Assembly: GCF_004379255.2 (NCBI RefSeq)
Contig: NC_056038.1
Location: 32,414,061-32,478,060 of the forward strand
Direction: 5' to 3'
Origin: Salvia splendens
Lineage: Eukaryota; Streptophyta; Magnoliopsida; Lamiales; Lamiaceae
DNA: 64,000 bases
The position numbers and the translations under genes were made by a program. Below, piece by piece: positions 34,066 through 50,145 of this stretch (its first letter is position 1; each line of letters starts with the position of its first letter). Under the pieces are notes generated by a model. The model was given only the letters and a program-made list of their open reading frames with translations, searched no databases and was not told where the DNA came from.

Positions 34066-35427
34066 TTACCAAATTTTGAGGAAGGGGCGGAGGAGATAGT
34101 AGAATGCGCCGTGATGGAGGGGGTGGAGAGTGAGACCCCACTCGTCCGTCAGCACGGGCTGCCCGGACGAGTGGAAAAGTGTGGCGTCATCGCCAAACGC
34201 CTCGCGGACATTGAACGGGCAGGCTCCGATCTCGAAGCAGACGTCGTTGATGAACACCGTGGATTTGGTGGGGCCGCATTGTTCCACACCTGCACCATCA
34301 CACATCAAATCACCGTCACCTCGTCGTGTGTTCTTTCATCTTCATCATTAAATACAATTTTTTTTTTGTGTTATTAGAGTTAGTGTGGGGGAAAAGCAAT
34401 GCATAAACAAACAAGTCCATGCAGACGTTGGGGTAAAGACAAATCTATCCTTGTCCCTTTCCATTTATGACATTATTGTCCTTCCTACTCATGCCAAAAA
34501 GAGTGCTAACCATATCAATCACTTCCATGAATGACTTGTGTTGCGAATTGTGAATTGACATCAACAAACCCTAAAATGAGAATGAAATTAAATTAAATAC
34601 TATACCTTGTAGAAGATGATGGGTGCTGGGAGAAGGGACACAGAAAGATGGAGGAACAACGGTGTTGTTTGTGTAGCTGAGCTGCTGCATCTTCTCTTCG
34701 TCTTCGCGTTTCTTCGTCATCAGCATAAGCTCGCTGAGGAGGAAATTGGGGCTCTGATCCGCCACAGGGAAGCAAAGTTCTTGCGTGTGCTGCACCGGAA
34801 AGTAGAATGGCTTGGAGAGGAAGTCGGCCGGGGAATGGAGAAACGGTTGGTTGACCGATGCAGTTGGCGAGTTGAGCAGGTCAATCACGGAGGAAGGGCA
34901 GACGGAGATGGATTTCTCGCTTGAAGACTTGTCGGAGGAGGAGGAGGAGGAAGGGGGAGGAGATGGAGCGGCGGCGGCGGGGGGTTGAGGCTTGGAGGTT
35001 TGGAGGTGGCGCTGCTTGTGCTTGCTCCTTGATTTCCGGTTCTGGAACCAGTAGAAGACGTTGGCGTCTCCGACTTGGCCGTATTCCTGTAATTGAGCCC
35101 TAATTCTGCGTATCTCATCTCGGGGAGGATTCACCATCCCCGAGTTGAAGATGCCTTCCAGAATCCGGATTTGCTCGGGCCGAGGGTTCCACCGCGGCTT
35201 TGGCTCCGGCGTTCTCTCCTCGCAGCAGCCGTGCCCTACTACAAAATTGAACAATTAGGATTTTGAATTTGTGTAGAGTGAAATAGTAATTAGGTAAGAA
35301 TGTATATACCTTGTGCATAGGGGGTTTTGTTGGAAGAAATTAGGGAGGAGTTGATGTCATGCTGCCATTGGAGATGAGGGGGTTTGGATTTGAACATGCT
35401 AGGCCAGTGTCGGTTTGATGAAGCCAT
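34066..35427 (-). CDS. WOX9: WUSCHEL-related homeobox transcription factor, WOX8/WOX9 type, 3 exons
   Basis: Spliced CDS on the minus strand: 35427-35310, 35238-34606, 34289-34066, all GT-AG and in frame, about 324 residues. Exon 1 starts [16 protein letters not shown], the WOX8/9 N-terminal signature. The homeodomain spans about residues 54-119 ([40 protein letters not shown]), with the clade-typical extended loop. A Ser/Pro-rich linker follows. The last exon holds the conserved WOX9 tail ([44 protein letters not shown]). WOX9 acts in the nucleus in embryo patterning, meristem maintenance and inflorescence architecture. The exon 2 acceptor is a tandem TAGTAG, so the start may be 35238 or 35235, adding or removing one residue. 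The exact orthologue (WOX8 or WOX9) is not resolved. Confidence 0.93.
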
Positions 35428-35889
35428 GATTGGGGGAAAGGAAAGGAAAGGAAAGTGAAGGTTTTAGAGAGAGAAGGGATTGAAATTAAAGTGGTGCTAG
35501 AGTTTCAGTGAGAGTGTTGCAACTTCTAACACAATAACATCTCTTCTTATAGCCTCGTTGAAATGATCTTGGTATCTATCACCTACTCCTCCTGCGATCA
35601 CTTCCACAGCATTAAATGGCAATGGTCATTAAAATACTAAGATGTATTGATAATAAATAAACAAAAGAAATGGATAATTAAAAATGACAAAACCGCAACA
35701 AGAATAACCTGCAAAGAAAAGAAGCAAAAAGGGAAGGGAATTAAATAAAAAGTGAGAGAAGGGGAGTACAAGCCCATACCCTTTTACCTTACGAAAATGC
35801 ATTAAAATCTAATAGAATACTTGTTGTTTACTCATGCAAAGAGAACATTGAAAGAAGCACATGCTGGGGCTTATATTGGAATCTTCAAC
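35428..35889 (-). promoter_or_regulatory. Proximal promoter and 5' UTR of the WOX9-type gene
   Basis: On the minus strand a TATA-like GGCTATAAGAAG lies at about 35545-35556, about 120 bp before the start codon. It is followed by CT-rich leader sequence. The assignment rests on position and motif only. Confidence 0.45.
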
Positions 35890-37346
<1,457 letters not shown>

Positions 37347-37349
37347 TTA

Positions 37350-39218
37350 GAGCATTAGGCGCGAGAGAGACGGATACGGACGTCCGCTGCTGACACCGGA
37401 GTTCCGCGGCATTCCGACGACATCCGTTGTGACGCCCGTCGTGACGTCCGCCATTGCGGGTTCCCGACGGAAGTCTCGATTTTTCATTTTTTTAATAAAA
37501 AAACTCTATATATACGGCTCGTTGAACTTCATTTCATTCGCACCACTTGTTTTAACGAGTTTTTTTCTCTCTCTCTCTCTCTACGTTTTTTTTATATATC
37601 CAGAATGGTTAGTGGTAGTGGTAGTGGTAGTGGTGCGGGTGGTAGTCGTGGAATTTCTGATGACGTACGTCGGCGAATTAGAGAACAGTTGCGGGCCGTT
37701 ACGTCCAGGGAGATAAATCGCGCGATACAAGCGGCCTTGCCGCAGCAGCCGGCGGTACCTCGACCCATCCATCGTCGAACTATAGTACCCCGGGACCACA
37801 TCGCTGCACACCGTCGGTTATATGAGGACTACTTCACTCCGGAACCGCGGTTTGGGGAAAACATGTTCCGGCGATGTTTTAGGATGCATCGTCCGCTATT
37901 TCTGCGTATCGTGGACGCTTTAGAGCGTTGATACGAGTATTTCAGGATGAGGGAGGATGCGGTTGGTAAACCCGACCACACGCCCATACAGAAGTGCACT
38001 GCCGCAATCAGGCAGCTGGCATACGGAGGTGTTGCCGACATGTTCAATGAGTACCTCCACATCGGCGAGACGACTGCCCGCGATTGTCTGAAGTATTTTT
38101 GTGAGGGCGTTAGGGAGATATTCGGGGATAGGTATCTTCAGAAGCCTACCCCCGAAGATTGCCAGGCTCTGATGGATATGCACGGGAGTCAGCACGGGTT
38201 TCCGGAAATGTTGGGCAACATAGATTGTATGCATTGGGAGTGGAAGAACTGCCCCGCCACCTGGAAAGGGGTGTACACTACCGGTTTCAAGGGCAAGAAT
38301 CTCACGATGATCCTTGAAGCGGTAGCTGACTACCGGCTGTGGATTTGGCATGCATATTTTGGAGTAGCCGGGTCGAACAACGACATCAATGTCTTCCAGT
38401 CATCGCCCCTTTTCAACGACCAGTGTATGGGTGTTGGTCCGACCGTCAGTTTCGTCGCCAACGGCAACCAGCACAACATGGGCTATTATTTGGCGGATGG
38501 GGTGTACCCTATGTGGCCCGTCTTTGTGAAGACGATCAAATGCCCCACAGTAGAAAAGAAGGTCTAATTTGCGGGTCGTCAGGAGGTAGCGCGTAAGGAT
38601 GTGGAGCGGGCATTTGGTGTGCTCCAGGGTCGATGGGCGGCAATGAAGGGTCCATCACGGCTGTGGTATATTGACAGCATCGCTGATATCATGTATGCAT
38701 GTATTATCATGCACAACATGATTGTCGAAGATGAAGGTCCAACACTGACTGATTGAGCCAATGATGATGTTGATGCTGCCGGTCCAAGCCACGACGTGGC
38801 CACCGCCAATGTACCTATGGGGATACCACATGAAGATACCGATTGAGTCCGTGCATTTGCCGACATGCGCCAACGACAAGCCCATATTCGACTCCAGAAC
38901 GATATTATTGAAGAGATATGGACGTGGATGGGTCGTCGTTGATATTTAGAATGTAATTTGTTTAGACTTTTTTTTGTTGAAATGTACTTTTTTTATATTT
39001 TTTTATTTAATGAAATGTACTTTTTTATTTTTTAATTTAATTCCGTAAATTGTTTAATTTGGTGAATTTGTGAATTTTTATTATTATGGGATGTCCGTTG
39101 GGATGTCCTTGGGGATGTCCGCCATTGTGCATTGGGATATCCTTATGACGTGGCAGAAGGTGTTTTTGGGAAGTCCGTCGGGATGTCCGCCGGGACATCC
39201 GTCCCACTGTGGATGCAC
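37350..39218 (+). mobile_element. PIF/Harbinger element carrying transposase only
   Basis: TTA flanks both ends (37347-37349, 39219-39221). The termini are GAGCATTAGGC on the left and, in complement, GTGCATCCACAGTGGGACGG on the right, a diverged terminal pair. It is 1869 bp with one DDE transposase gene and no ORF1. The 3' end has repeated GGGATGTCC modules and a GACGTGGCAGAAGGTGTTTTTG segment shared with the Harbinger remnant ending at 15792. Confidence 0.88.
37605..38942 (+). pseudogene. PIF/Harbinger DDE transposase (DDE_Tnp_4, ALP1-like), four in-frame stops
   Basis: One continuous frame of 445 codons is broken by TGA at 37929, TAA at 38565, TGA at 38754 and TGA at 38844. Features in order: a Gly-Ser start (MVSGSGSG), a helix-turn-helix region (QKCTAAIRQLAYGGVADMFN), and the catalytic core GNIDCMHWEWKNCP (first Asp). 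Then come VAGSNNDINVFQSSPLF (second Asp), YLADGVYPMWPVFV, and VERAFGVLQGRW with the third acidic residue. The tail ends WTWMGRR. No indels were found, only stop-type substitutions, mostly of the C-to-T or G-to-A kind. That suggests a fairly recent copy decayed by methylated-cytosine deamination. The product is non-functional. Confidence 0.93.
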
Positions 39219-39221
39219 TTA

Positions 39222-41580
<2,359 letters not shown>

Positions 41581-42711
41581 TGTAGAAATCATGGAATAAA
41601 TATGTCCGGTCAATGGATTTTGACCAAATAATAAATGTGACGAGACATCTAATTTTATGAAATTAAATGATATAGCATCGATCTACATTTTACGTAGATA
41701 AATGTAGTATATTCACTTTCTCTAATCCGATTTCCGGTGAGTGAGAAATAGTGGATTAAAGCTGGGCATAATTAGCTTTTTAATTAAAGCTTGGAGTTTA
41801 AGCTTAGGGAATAATTAACTAGTGGTAATTATCCCACATTGGAGAAGTGACACATCTTTAAAATGTGTTTAAATTAAGTGACTTTATGTTACTTAATAAT
41901 TATAGTGGACCAAGATGGGTGAAAGAGCCCACACGCGCACACGTGCGCGCGCCGCAGTCGCCGCCCGCCCGAGCCCGTGCTCGCGGTCGCGGTCCCGATC
42001 TTGATCTTGGCAATTGGTCTTTGGGCTCGGGTCATGATCGGTCCCGATCTCGATCTTGGACTTGGACTTGGATCTTGGCAATTGGTCTTTGGGTGGTCTT
42101 TGGGCTCGGGTCTGGACCCGTAGTAATCTTTTAAGACCACCGCTGAGTCAGCAATCGAAGTGGTCTGACACATCGTCAAGCGTGGCACAGTCAAAGCTGC
42201 TACGTGAGAAAACCACACGCTCCACACGCGAAAGGCACACTCCTGCCACACGCTTGTAACCGCCGACGGTTACGAATCTGCCATGATGAGCCTTCATGGC
42301 TTGGTTAACCCTGCATGGTGGCTTGGCCTATAAATAGACTAGTCATTCCACTGCATTAGACACAATATTCACAAGCATAACAGCATAAGCTCTCTCCCTC
42401 TCTCTGCATTGTTTTTCTGTCGAAAGCTCTGCCCTCTCCTCTATCCAGTTCGCCGGAGCTCTGTTGATTGCGGTGCTGCTTCACCAGAGACGTAGTCGTT
42501 TTATCTTTGGGGACGAAACGCCAATCCGAAGAGCACTACCGGGGCGTATCTCGTCTTGCGGAAAGAGGACACCTCGACTCGGCTAAACACTTTTACGGTC
42601 TTCTGTTTCGATTTTCTTTTCCATTGTAATTTCATTTCAGTTTTCTTTTGTATGCCTTCTTCGGGTTGTATTACGCCCGACTTTTATCTCTTGTAATCCC
42701 AGAAACCAACA
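41581..42711 (+). repeat. 5' LTR of Copia element 2
   Basis: 1131 bp. A TATA-like GGCCTATAAATAGAC lies at about 42326, followed by the likely R region. The sequence right after the LTR (ATTGCAAGACGAG) is not the usual methionine-tRNA primer site. Confidence 0.92.
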
Positions 42712-42747
42712 ATTGCAAGACGAGATAAAACTTGCTTTTGAAGGAAT

Positions 42748-45700
42748 TTGGACTATAAACTGAACTTATCACTTTCGAAACATTTAACACCTTTGCTGGA
42801 GATATCGACGGAATCCAACACCGCTGCTGCTGCCACCGCCGCCGCCATTTCTTCCACCATGGCGACCAATGGACCTGTCAACACTTCGTCGATTCCGACG
42901 ATGATGCCCACTCCCGGGCGCTATCCTTCTTCATCAACAACCCCTTGGGAGTTTGTTAACCCCCTTGGGCCCACTGGTGGATCCACCTCGGGTGGATCGG
43001 TTGGTTCCACTTTTAGTGGTTCCTTCGGATCGTTTAATGGATCGAGTGCTGGTGCCTTCGGGTCTCACAAGAATGCTGGGGCATTCGGGTCTCACGCGGG
43101 TGCTAATCCTTTCGGGGCTGGTACGACCATGGCGGGCTCTATGCCCAACATGAATGGTGGGGGCTCTATGCCCAACCATGTTGTTGGCTCCTTCGGAATT
43201 GTTGGTGGGGGCAACGGAATTGGTTCCTTCCATGGACCAAGTTCGGCACCTTTGGCACCAAGAATGATTCCACCTGCCGAGAAGCCACCAAAGTTTGGAG
43301 GATCTGACTTCAAAAGGTGGTACCAAAAGATGTTGTTCTAGTTGACAACATTGGGCGTCGCCAACTTCCTCACGGACAACGAGCCGCCCGCGCCAAGCGA
43401 TCAAGAGACTAGGCTCGAAGTCATGGCAGACTATGATGCTTGGAGAAAAGGGGATTATCTATGTAAAAATTTCATTTTAAGTGCATTAGATGATAGCCTC
43501 TACAATGTATACTCCAATGTAACCACATCTAAACAAATGTGGGAAAGCCTAGAAAAGAAGTATAGCATAGATAATGCTGCAGGTACTGAACAAGTTGTAG
43601 CATCCAAGTTTATGGACTACAAGATGGTCGACTCTCGACCCATCATGGAGCAAGTCCAAGAGCTCCAAATGATCATCCACGCATTAGTGGCTGAAGGGAT
43701 GACCTTGCCCGACAAATTCCTAAGGTGCACGATCATTGACAAGCTTCCTCCCAGTTGGAAGGACTTCAAGAGCTATCTCAAGCACAAGCGAAAGCAGATG
43801 ACCCTTGAAGACTTGATCGTGAAATTGCGCATTGAGGCTGATGTAGGCAAAAGCGACCAAAAGGCTAAGGGCTTCACCCCACTTGAAGCCAAAGCCAATC
43901 TGTTGGAGCGGGGTGGTCCCTCCAACAAACGCCCTCGCTCAAATCGTCCAAGTGACAAAGGGAAGGGAAAGCAGCCTGCAAAGAAGTTTGAAGGCGATTG
44001 CTACAAATGTGGCAAACCGGACCACTATGCAAAGGACTGCCACAGCAAGAAGAAGAAGCCGGCTGCCCACGTCGTTGAGAAGGATATCAAGGACTGGGAT
44101 GAAAACGACCTCATTGCTGTGGTCACTGAAGAGGTTAACCTTGTTGATAACAAGGGTGGCTGGTACATCGACACCGGCGCTACTGCTCATGTCTGCTCAG
44201 ATAGGAACAAGTTTGCCTCCTACACTGCTGTTGAAGGAAGGAAGATCAACATGGGGAATCAAGCATCGTCCGAAATTCTCGGCGTTGGCAACGTAATTCT
44301 CATGATGACGTCTGGCGTCACTATCACTTTGAAGGATGTGCTACATGTCCCGAACATCCGCAAGAACCTAGTGTCATGATCAATACTAGTTAATAAGGGG
44401 TTTAAACTTGTATTTGAGTCTGATAGGTTTGTTTTGTATAAGTTTGGAAAATCCCTCGGAAAAGGTTATGTAACCAATGGGCTTTCCAAGCTTAGTGTGG
44501 CAACTCGCAGTGTTGCAAAGCCGTTGGCTAATAATAATAAAGCATCTACTTCCTCTTATTTGACTGAGTGTTCAAATTTATGGCATTGTAGATTGAGACA
44601 TGTAAATTCAAAAGCCATCAAAAGATTAGTGAATTTAGATTTACTAAAGGCTAATGAAGTGGATACTCAAGATAAATGTTAAATTTGTCTTGAAGCAAAT
44701 ATGACTAAGTTGTCGTTTCACTCGGTTGAACGAAGCACAAAACCCCTTGAATTAATTCACACGGACGTATGTGATTTAAAGATAGTGCAAACTAGAGGTG
44801 GTAAAAAGTACTTTATCACTTTCATAGATGATTGCACAAGGTATTGCTACATTTATCTTTTAAGAAGTAAAGGTGAAGCAATAGAAGCGTTCAAAAATTA
44901 TAAGAACAAGTTGAGAATCAACTTGGTTGTAAAATCAAAACGATTCGAAGCGATAGAGGAGGCGAATATGTAGCCCCGTTTGAGGAGTTATGCAACGCAA
45001 GTGGTATAATTCATCAAACAACTGCTCCATATTCACCACAATCTAATGGTGTTGCAGAACGCAAAAATCGAACTCTAAAAGAGATGATGAATGCACTGCT
45101 TCTAACTTCAGGATTACCACATAATATGTGGGGGGAAGCTGTTTTGACAGCCAACTATATCTTGAATAAGATCTCCTCTCAAATGAAAAGATGTTACTCC
45201 TTATGAGTTGTGGAAGGGAAGGAAGTCATCCTACAAATACCTCAAAGTGTGGGGGTGTTTGGCAAAGGTGATGGTTCCTCCGCCCAAAGAAGTTACAATC
45301 GGACCTAAAACGGTTGATTGCATCTTCATTGGATATGCACTTAATAGTAGTGCATATCGATTTGTTGTTCACAAGTCTGAAATATCGACTATTACTGTAG
45401 GAACAACAATTGAGTCAAGGAATGTTGTATTTCTCGAAAATACATTTCCTTGCAAAGACAAGGAAAAAGTCTCAACCAATTTTGAGACAAGAATTGAAGA
45501 AGAAGCCACTAGTTCTAAACCAGTGGAAGAAGAAGACACTAGTTCTAAATCAGCGGATGAGGAACCTGAATCGCGCAAGCGTGCAAGGTCTGATCCAAAG
45601 GATACAGGACTAAGACGTGGTAGTAGGGTCAAAACACCAAAAACATTTAGTCCTGACTACATTGCTTTTATGTTAGATGAAGAACCGACATCTATAAAAG

Positions 45701-47220
45701 TAGCCTTTGATTGCCCAGACGGGCTATATTGGAGAGAAGTTGTTCAAAGCGAAATTGATTCAATTTTGCTAAACCACACTTGGTGTTGGTAGATCTACCT
45801 GAAGGTGCGAAATCTCTAGGTTGCAAATGGGTACTTAAAAGGAAATTTAAGGCCGATGGAACAGTGGATAAGTATAATGCCCGACTAGTAGTAAAGAGTT
45901 TTAAACAAAAGGAAGGACATGACTTCTTCGATACATATTCACCTGTAACAAGGATTACATCTATCCGAGTGCTTCTCGCTATTGCTGCACCGCACAATCT
46001 TGAGATTCATCAAATGGATGTAAAGACCGCGTTTCTAAATGGTGAATTAGAATACGAAATTTATATGGAGCAACCCGAAGGGTTTGTAGTACCTGGACAA
46101 GAGAAAAAGGTATGCAAGCTCGTAAAGTCTCTATATGGATTGAAACAAGTGCCATTGCAATGGCACTTGAAGTTTGATAATGTGATGTTATCAAATGAGT
46201 TCAAAATCAACGAGTGCGACAAATGTGTCTACATCAAGAGCACTAATAACGGACACGTTATAGTGTGTCTATACGTTGATGATATGTTAATCTTGGGTAG
46301 CAACATTCAAGTAATTAACGATACAAAGGCCATGTTAAAGAGAAACTTTGACATGAAAGACATGGGTCTAGCCGATGTAATTCTTGGAATGAAGATTTCA
46401 AGAACGTCTGATGGAATCATCTTAACACAATCACATTATGTTGAGAAGATATTGAATAAATTCAAAGCCTATGATGGCGCGCCGGTTAAGACTCCAATTG
46501 ATCTCGACGTTCACTTGAGCAAGAACAAAGGTGAGCCCGTTGCACAAGAAGAGTATGCATGGGTCATCGGGTACATTATGTACTTGACTAATTGCACTCG
46601 ACCTGACATTGCTTGTGCCGTGAACAAGTTGAGTTGTTACACGAGCAATCCAAGCAAGGAGCATTGGAGAGCTCTTGTGAGGGTTTTGAGATATTTAAAA
46701 CATACTCAAAATCATGGGCTACACTTCTCGAGATATCCCCCGGTACTTGAAGGGTACTGTGATGCAAATAGGATATCCGGCAATAGAGACTCACTTTCAA
46801 CAAGTGGATACGTTTTTTACTATTGGGGGTGGTGCTGTATCGTGGAAATCCACAAAACAGACATGTATAGCCCGATCAACCATGAAATCGGAGTTCATTG
46901 CCTTATATAAGGCTGGCGAGGAAGCCGAGTGGCTTAAGAACTTCCTTGAAGATATTCATGTTGGTCTAAGCCAGTGCAACCAGTGCTGATCCACTGCGAT
47001 AGCCAAGCGGCTATTGGAAGGGCAAACAATAGCTTCTATAATGGTAAGTCTCGACATATACGTTGACGACATAACACCGTGAGACATTTGATCACAACAT
47101 GGGTGATTACAATTGACTATGTGAAGTCAATAGATAATATAGCAGATCCGCTAACCAAAGGGTTAAACCGTGATCAAATGAATAAGTTGCTAGAGGGAAT
47201 GGGTTTGAAACCCACAAATT
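42748..47220 (+). pseudogene. Copia 2 gag-pol polyprotein, multiple stops and frameshifts
   Basis: Gag begins at 42748 with a Gly/Ser/Ala-rich leader, then FKRWYQKMLF-stop (TAG at 43339). The zinc knuckle [14 protein letters not shown] follows, and the protease [16 protein letters not shown] lies at 44377. Next are the pre-integrase LWHCRLRHVNSKA and a TAA at 44680. The integrase core ([18 protein letters not shown], and in a shifted frame a Q-S-N-G-V-A-E-R-K-N motif) has frameshifts near 44920, 45190 and 45775. The RT has QMDVKTAFLNGELEYEIYME and YVDDML at about 46270. RNase H is broken near 46800 and 46980 and has an in-frame TGA near 47063. It ends near 47220 (ADPLTKGL...). The remnant is non-functional. 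Confidence 0.92.
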
Positions 47221-47783
47221 AAAGAATTATCATAGTGGTAACCCAACCATGATGACTGGAGATCCCAAGAACTTGGTTCAATGGGAAAACTAAGCTATGA
47301 GAGTTCATGAAAAACACTCAACTATATATACTCCCTAAAGAGCAATAGAGTGTTGGAGAACTTGCCTAGTGGTAAAGGATAAGTCTATGACTTTTAATGG
47401 TTCTTAAGGATCTCAAAGAGATGGAGTACTCAAAGAGACCAAGTATGGCAAGGTGCTTGACTAAAAATTACCTATGTAAGTGCAAAGTGTGGTCGCTTCA
47501 TAAAACGCACTTATGAATCCAAAGTGGTGTCCAAGACCGCAATGGACACAAAACGTGAGAACGGATGAGGTTGAGGTGTTTAAGCGTTAACACCATTGTC
47601 TCGGTGCACGCCGTTGGGGATTAGTTCAAAGCATCGCGCTACTAAGCCGCATGTGTATCCGATGGTGTCGACTATGGAGGGTTCAAAGCCAACAACTACC
47701 TATCCTTATGCTTATATACCTCTCGAGAGTTTAGCTTGTGTCTGCATGCATATGCATTTGGCTATTTCCACTCATGTGTGGGA
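47221..47783 (+). other. Copia 2 3' untranslated internal region
   Basis: Non-coding sequence between pol and the 3' LTR, ending with a short purine-rich GTGTGGGA that may be the polypurine tract. Confidence 0.6.
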
Positions 47784-48870
47784 TTGTAGAAATCATGGAA
47801 TAAATATGCCCGGCCAATGGATTTTGACCAAATAATAAATGTGACGAGACATCTAATTTTGTGAAATTAAATGATATAGCGTCGATTTGCATTTTACGTA
47901 GATAAATGTAGTATATTCACTTTCTCAAATCCGATTTCCGGTGAGTGAGAAATAGTGGATTAAAGTTGGGCATAATTAGTTTTTTAATTAAAGCTTGGAG
48001 TTTGAGCTTAGGAAATAATTAACTAGTGTTAATTATCCCACATTGGAGAAGTGACATCTCTTTTAATGTGTTTAAATTAAGTGACTTTATGTTACTTAAA
48101 AATTATAGTGGACCAAGATGAGTGAAAGAGCCCACACGCGCGCGCCGCCGCCCGCCCGCCCTAGCCCGTGCTCGTGGTCGCGGGCCGGGCCCGGTCCCGA
48201 TCCCGATCTTGATCTTGATCTTGGACTTGGATCTTGGCAATTGGTCTTTGGGCGGTCTTTGAGCTCGGGTCTGGACCTGTAGTAATCTTTTTAGACCACC
48301 GCTGAGTCAGCAATCCAAGTGGCCTGACACATCGTCAAGCGTGACACAGTCAAAGCTGCCACGTGAGAAAACCACACGCTCCACACGCGAAAGGCACACT
48401 CCTGCCACACGCTTGTAACCGCCGACGGTTACGAATCTGCCATGATGAGCCTTCATGGCTTGGTTGACCCTGCATGGTGGCTTGGCCTATAAATAGGCTA
48501 GCCATTCCACTGCATTAGACACAATATTCACAAGCATAACAACATAAGCTCTCTCACTCTCTCTGCATTGTTTTTCTGTCGAAAGCTCTGCTCTCTCCTC
48601 TATCCAGTTCGTCGGAGCTCTGTTGATTGCGGTGCTGCTTCACCAGAGTCGTAGCCGTTTTATCTTTGGGGACGAAACGCCAATCCGAAGAGAACTACCG
48701 GGCCGTATCTCGTCTTGCAGAAAGAGGACACTTCGACTCGGCTAAACACTTTTACGGTCTTCTGTTTCGATTTTCTTTTCCATTGTAATATCAGTTCAGT
48801 TTTCTTTTGTATTCCTTTTTCGGGTTGTATTACGCCCGGCTTTTATCTCTTGTAACCCCATAAACCAACA
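47784..48870 (+). repeat. 3' LTR of Copia element 2
   Basis: 1087 bp, beginning TGTAGAAATC and ending AACCAACA, followed by the target duplication GTGAA. Confidence 0.92.
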
Positions 48871-48875
48871 GTGAA

Positions 48876-49428
48876 TGATGTGTTTCTAAGTTAATGCTTA
48901 AAATCTTTCCATATAGTCGAATAGATATTTAACCCAAATTAAATTAATCTACCAACATATATTTTATAAGAGAATAATTGAGAACAAACAAATAAAAAGT
49001 TAAGACCAGATAATAAAACCATATTTATGATATCTTTTGTAAAACTCTAGGGAGTTATTTTTGGGCCGCGTGATATTTTTTAGTAAAAAATATTATTATG
49101 ATATTTTTACGCAAGAAAGATCGTGTGAGAGGGAGGGGCCGAGATGGTTGCATTTTTTGTGGATGCAGTAAGTGTTTTATACGTGTAGTGTGTGTCGAGT
49201 ATTGTGCGAGAAGGAAGGAAGAACTCTTCCAACTATTTACATTTTGAAATTGTGTTTAAATTGATGAATGAGGAGTTATGAAATTAGAACATAATTTCAA
49301 ATCCAAATGTTCGTAGTATTAAGCACTAAATTTGAAATTGAAGATTCCATTTTCAATTTAAGTCTCCAATTCTATGATGTGAAACACACTTATATTTATG
49401 ACTGATTTGTCTCTTTGATTAAATACTA
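48876..49428. other. AT-rich intergenic sequence
   Basis: Nothing was recognised. Confidence 0.5.
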
Positions 49429-49680
49429 TTCCATCCGTTTCGGAATAAGAGTCCTATTTAGTTATGGTACGCGTTTTAAGAAATGTAAAGAAAAATGAGT
49501 TAAATAAGTTAGTGGAATATGAATCCTACTAGTATATATTAGTTTTATAACAAAATGTAAGTGAAATATGTTAGTGGAATGTGGAACCTACTTACCATTT
49601 ATGGTAAAAGTGAAATAATGCTCTTATTATAAGACGGACCGAAATGGCAAAACATGACTCGTATTGTGGGATGGAGGGAG
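49429..49680. mobile_element. Stowaway-type MITE
   Basis: It begins TTCCATCCGTTTCGGAATAA and ends GGGATGGAGGGAG, with TA flanks. Internal CTCTTATTATAAGACGGACC is typical of this class. Confidence 0.82.
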
Positions 49681-50145
49681 TACTTACTATAACTTTTCAT
49701 GTATAAATTGAGTTGAGCATAAAACCAATTACTTTACGAAAATTAGCACAATAAAATAATATTCCATCTGTCTTAGGGCTGATCATTTTTGACACGACAC
49801 GATAACCCAACACGAATCCGCACGAAATTAATGTGTTTGGGTCAAATCTTATTGGGTTCGTGTCCTTATCAGGTCGACACGTTAAGGACATGAAAAATTC
49901 GTGTCGTGTTCGATTTACCCGTTAAGAAATAATATTATTAATTTTTAGCATTTAAAAAATGATAATTTTTTTGTTGGATTTCTTTACTTTGAATCTATTG
50001 ATGTTATTGTTCATCAAATACATCGTGTAATCAGATTTTAGGTTTTTTATTAAACTCTTAATGATAAGATTTACGGTTCTGTAACTTTTGTTAATCAATG
50101 GCAGTTGTTATCAGGTTCTTACCGTGTTATCAAGTCGTGTTGTTA

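Larger units (their letters stand above)
41581..48870 (+). mobile_element. Ty1/Copia (Tork/TNT-like) LTR retrotransposon, degenerate but bounded
   Basis: It runs from TGTAGAAATC to AACCAACA, with GTGAA duplicated at 41576-41580 and 48871-48875. The LTRs are 1131 and 1087 bp. They differ mainly by a duplicated CGATCTTGATCTTGG...TTGGTCTTTGGGCTCGG module in the 5' copy and by scattered substitutions. The coding region has many stops and frameshifts. It is clearly older than the Copia at 3.9-12.9 kb, but the boundaries are exact. Confidence 0.94.

Noticed and set aside
34111..34924. Plus-strand frames opposite the WOX gene
   Set aside because: The minus strand has clear homeodomain and WOX9 tail motifs; the plus-strand frames are shadows.
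41820..41860. A USE-like TCCCACATTGG box in the Copia 2 LTR
   Set aside because: It mismatches the consensus core (CATTG for CATCG), and no TATA box lies at either the 24- or 32-bp spacing.
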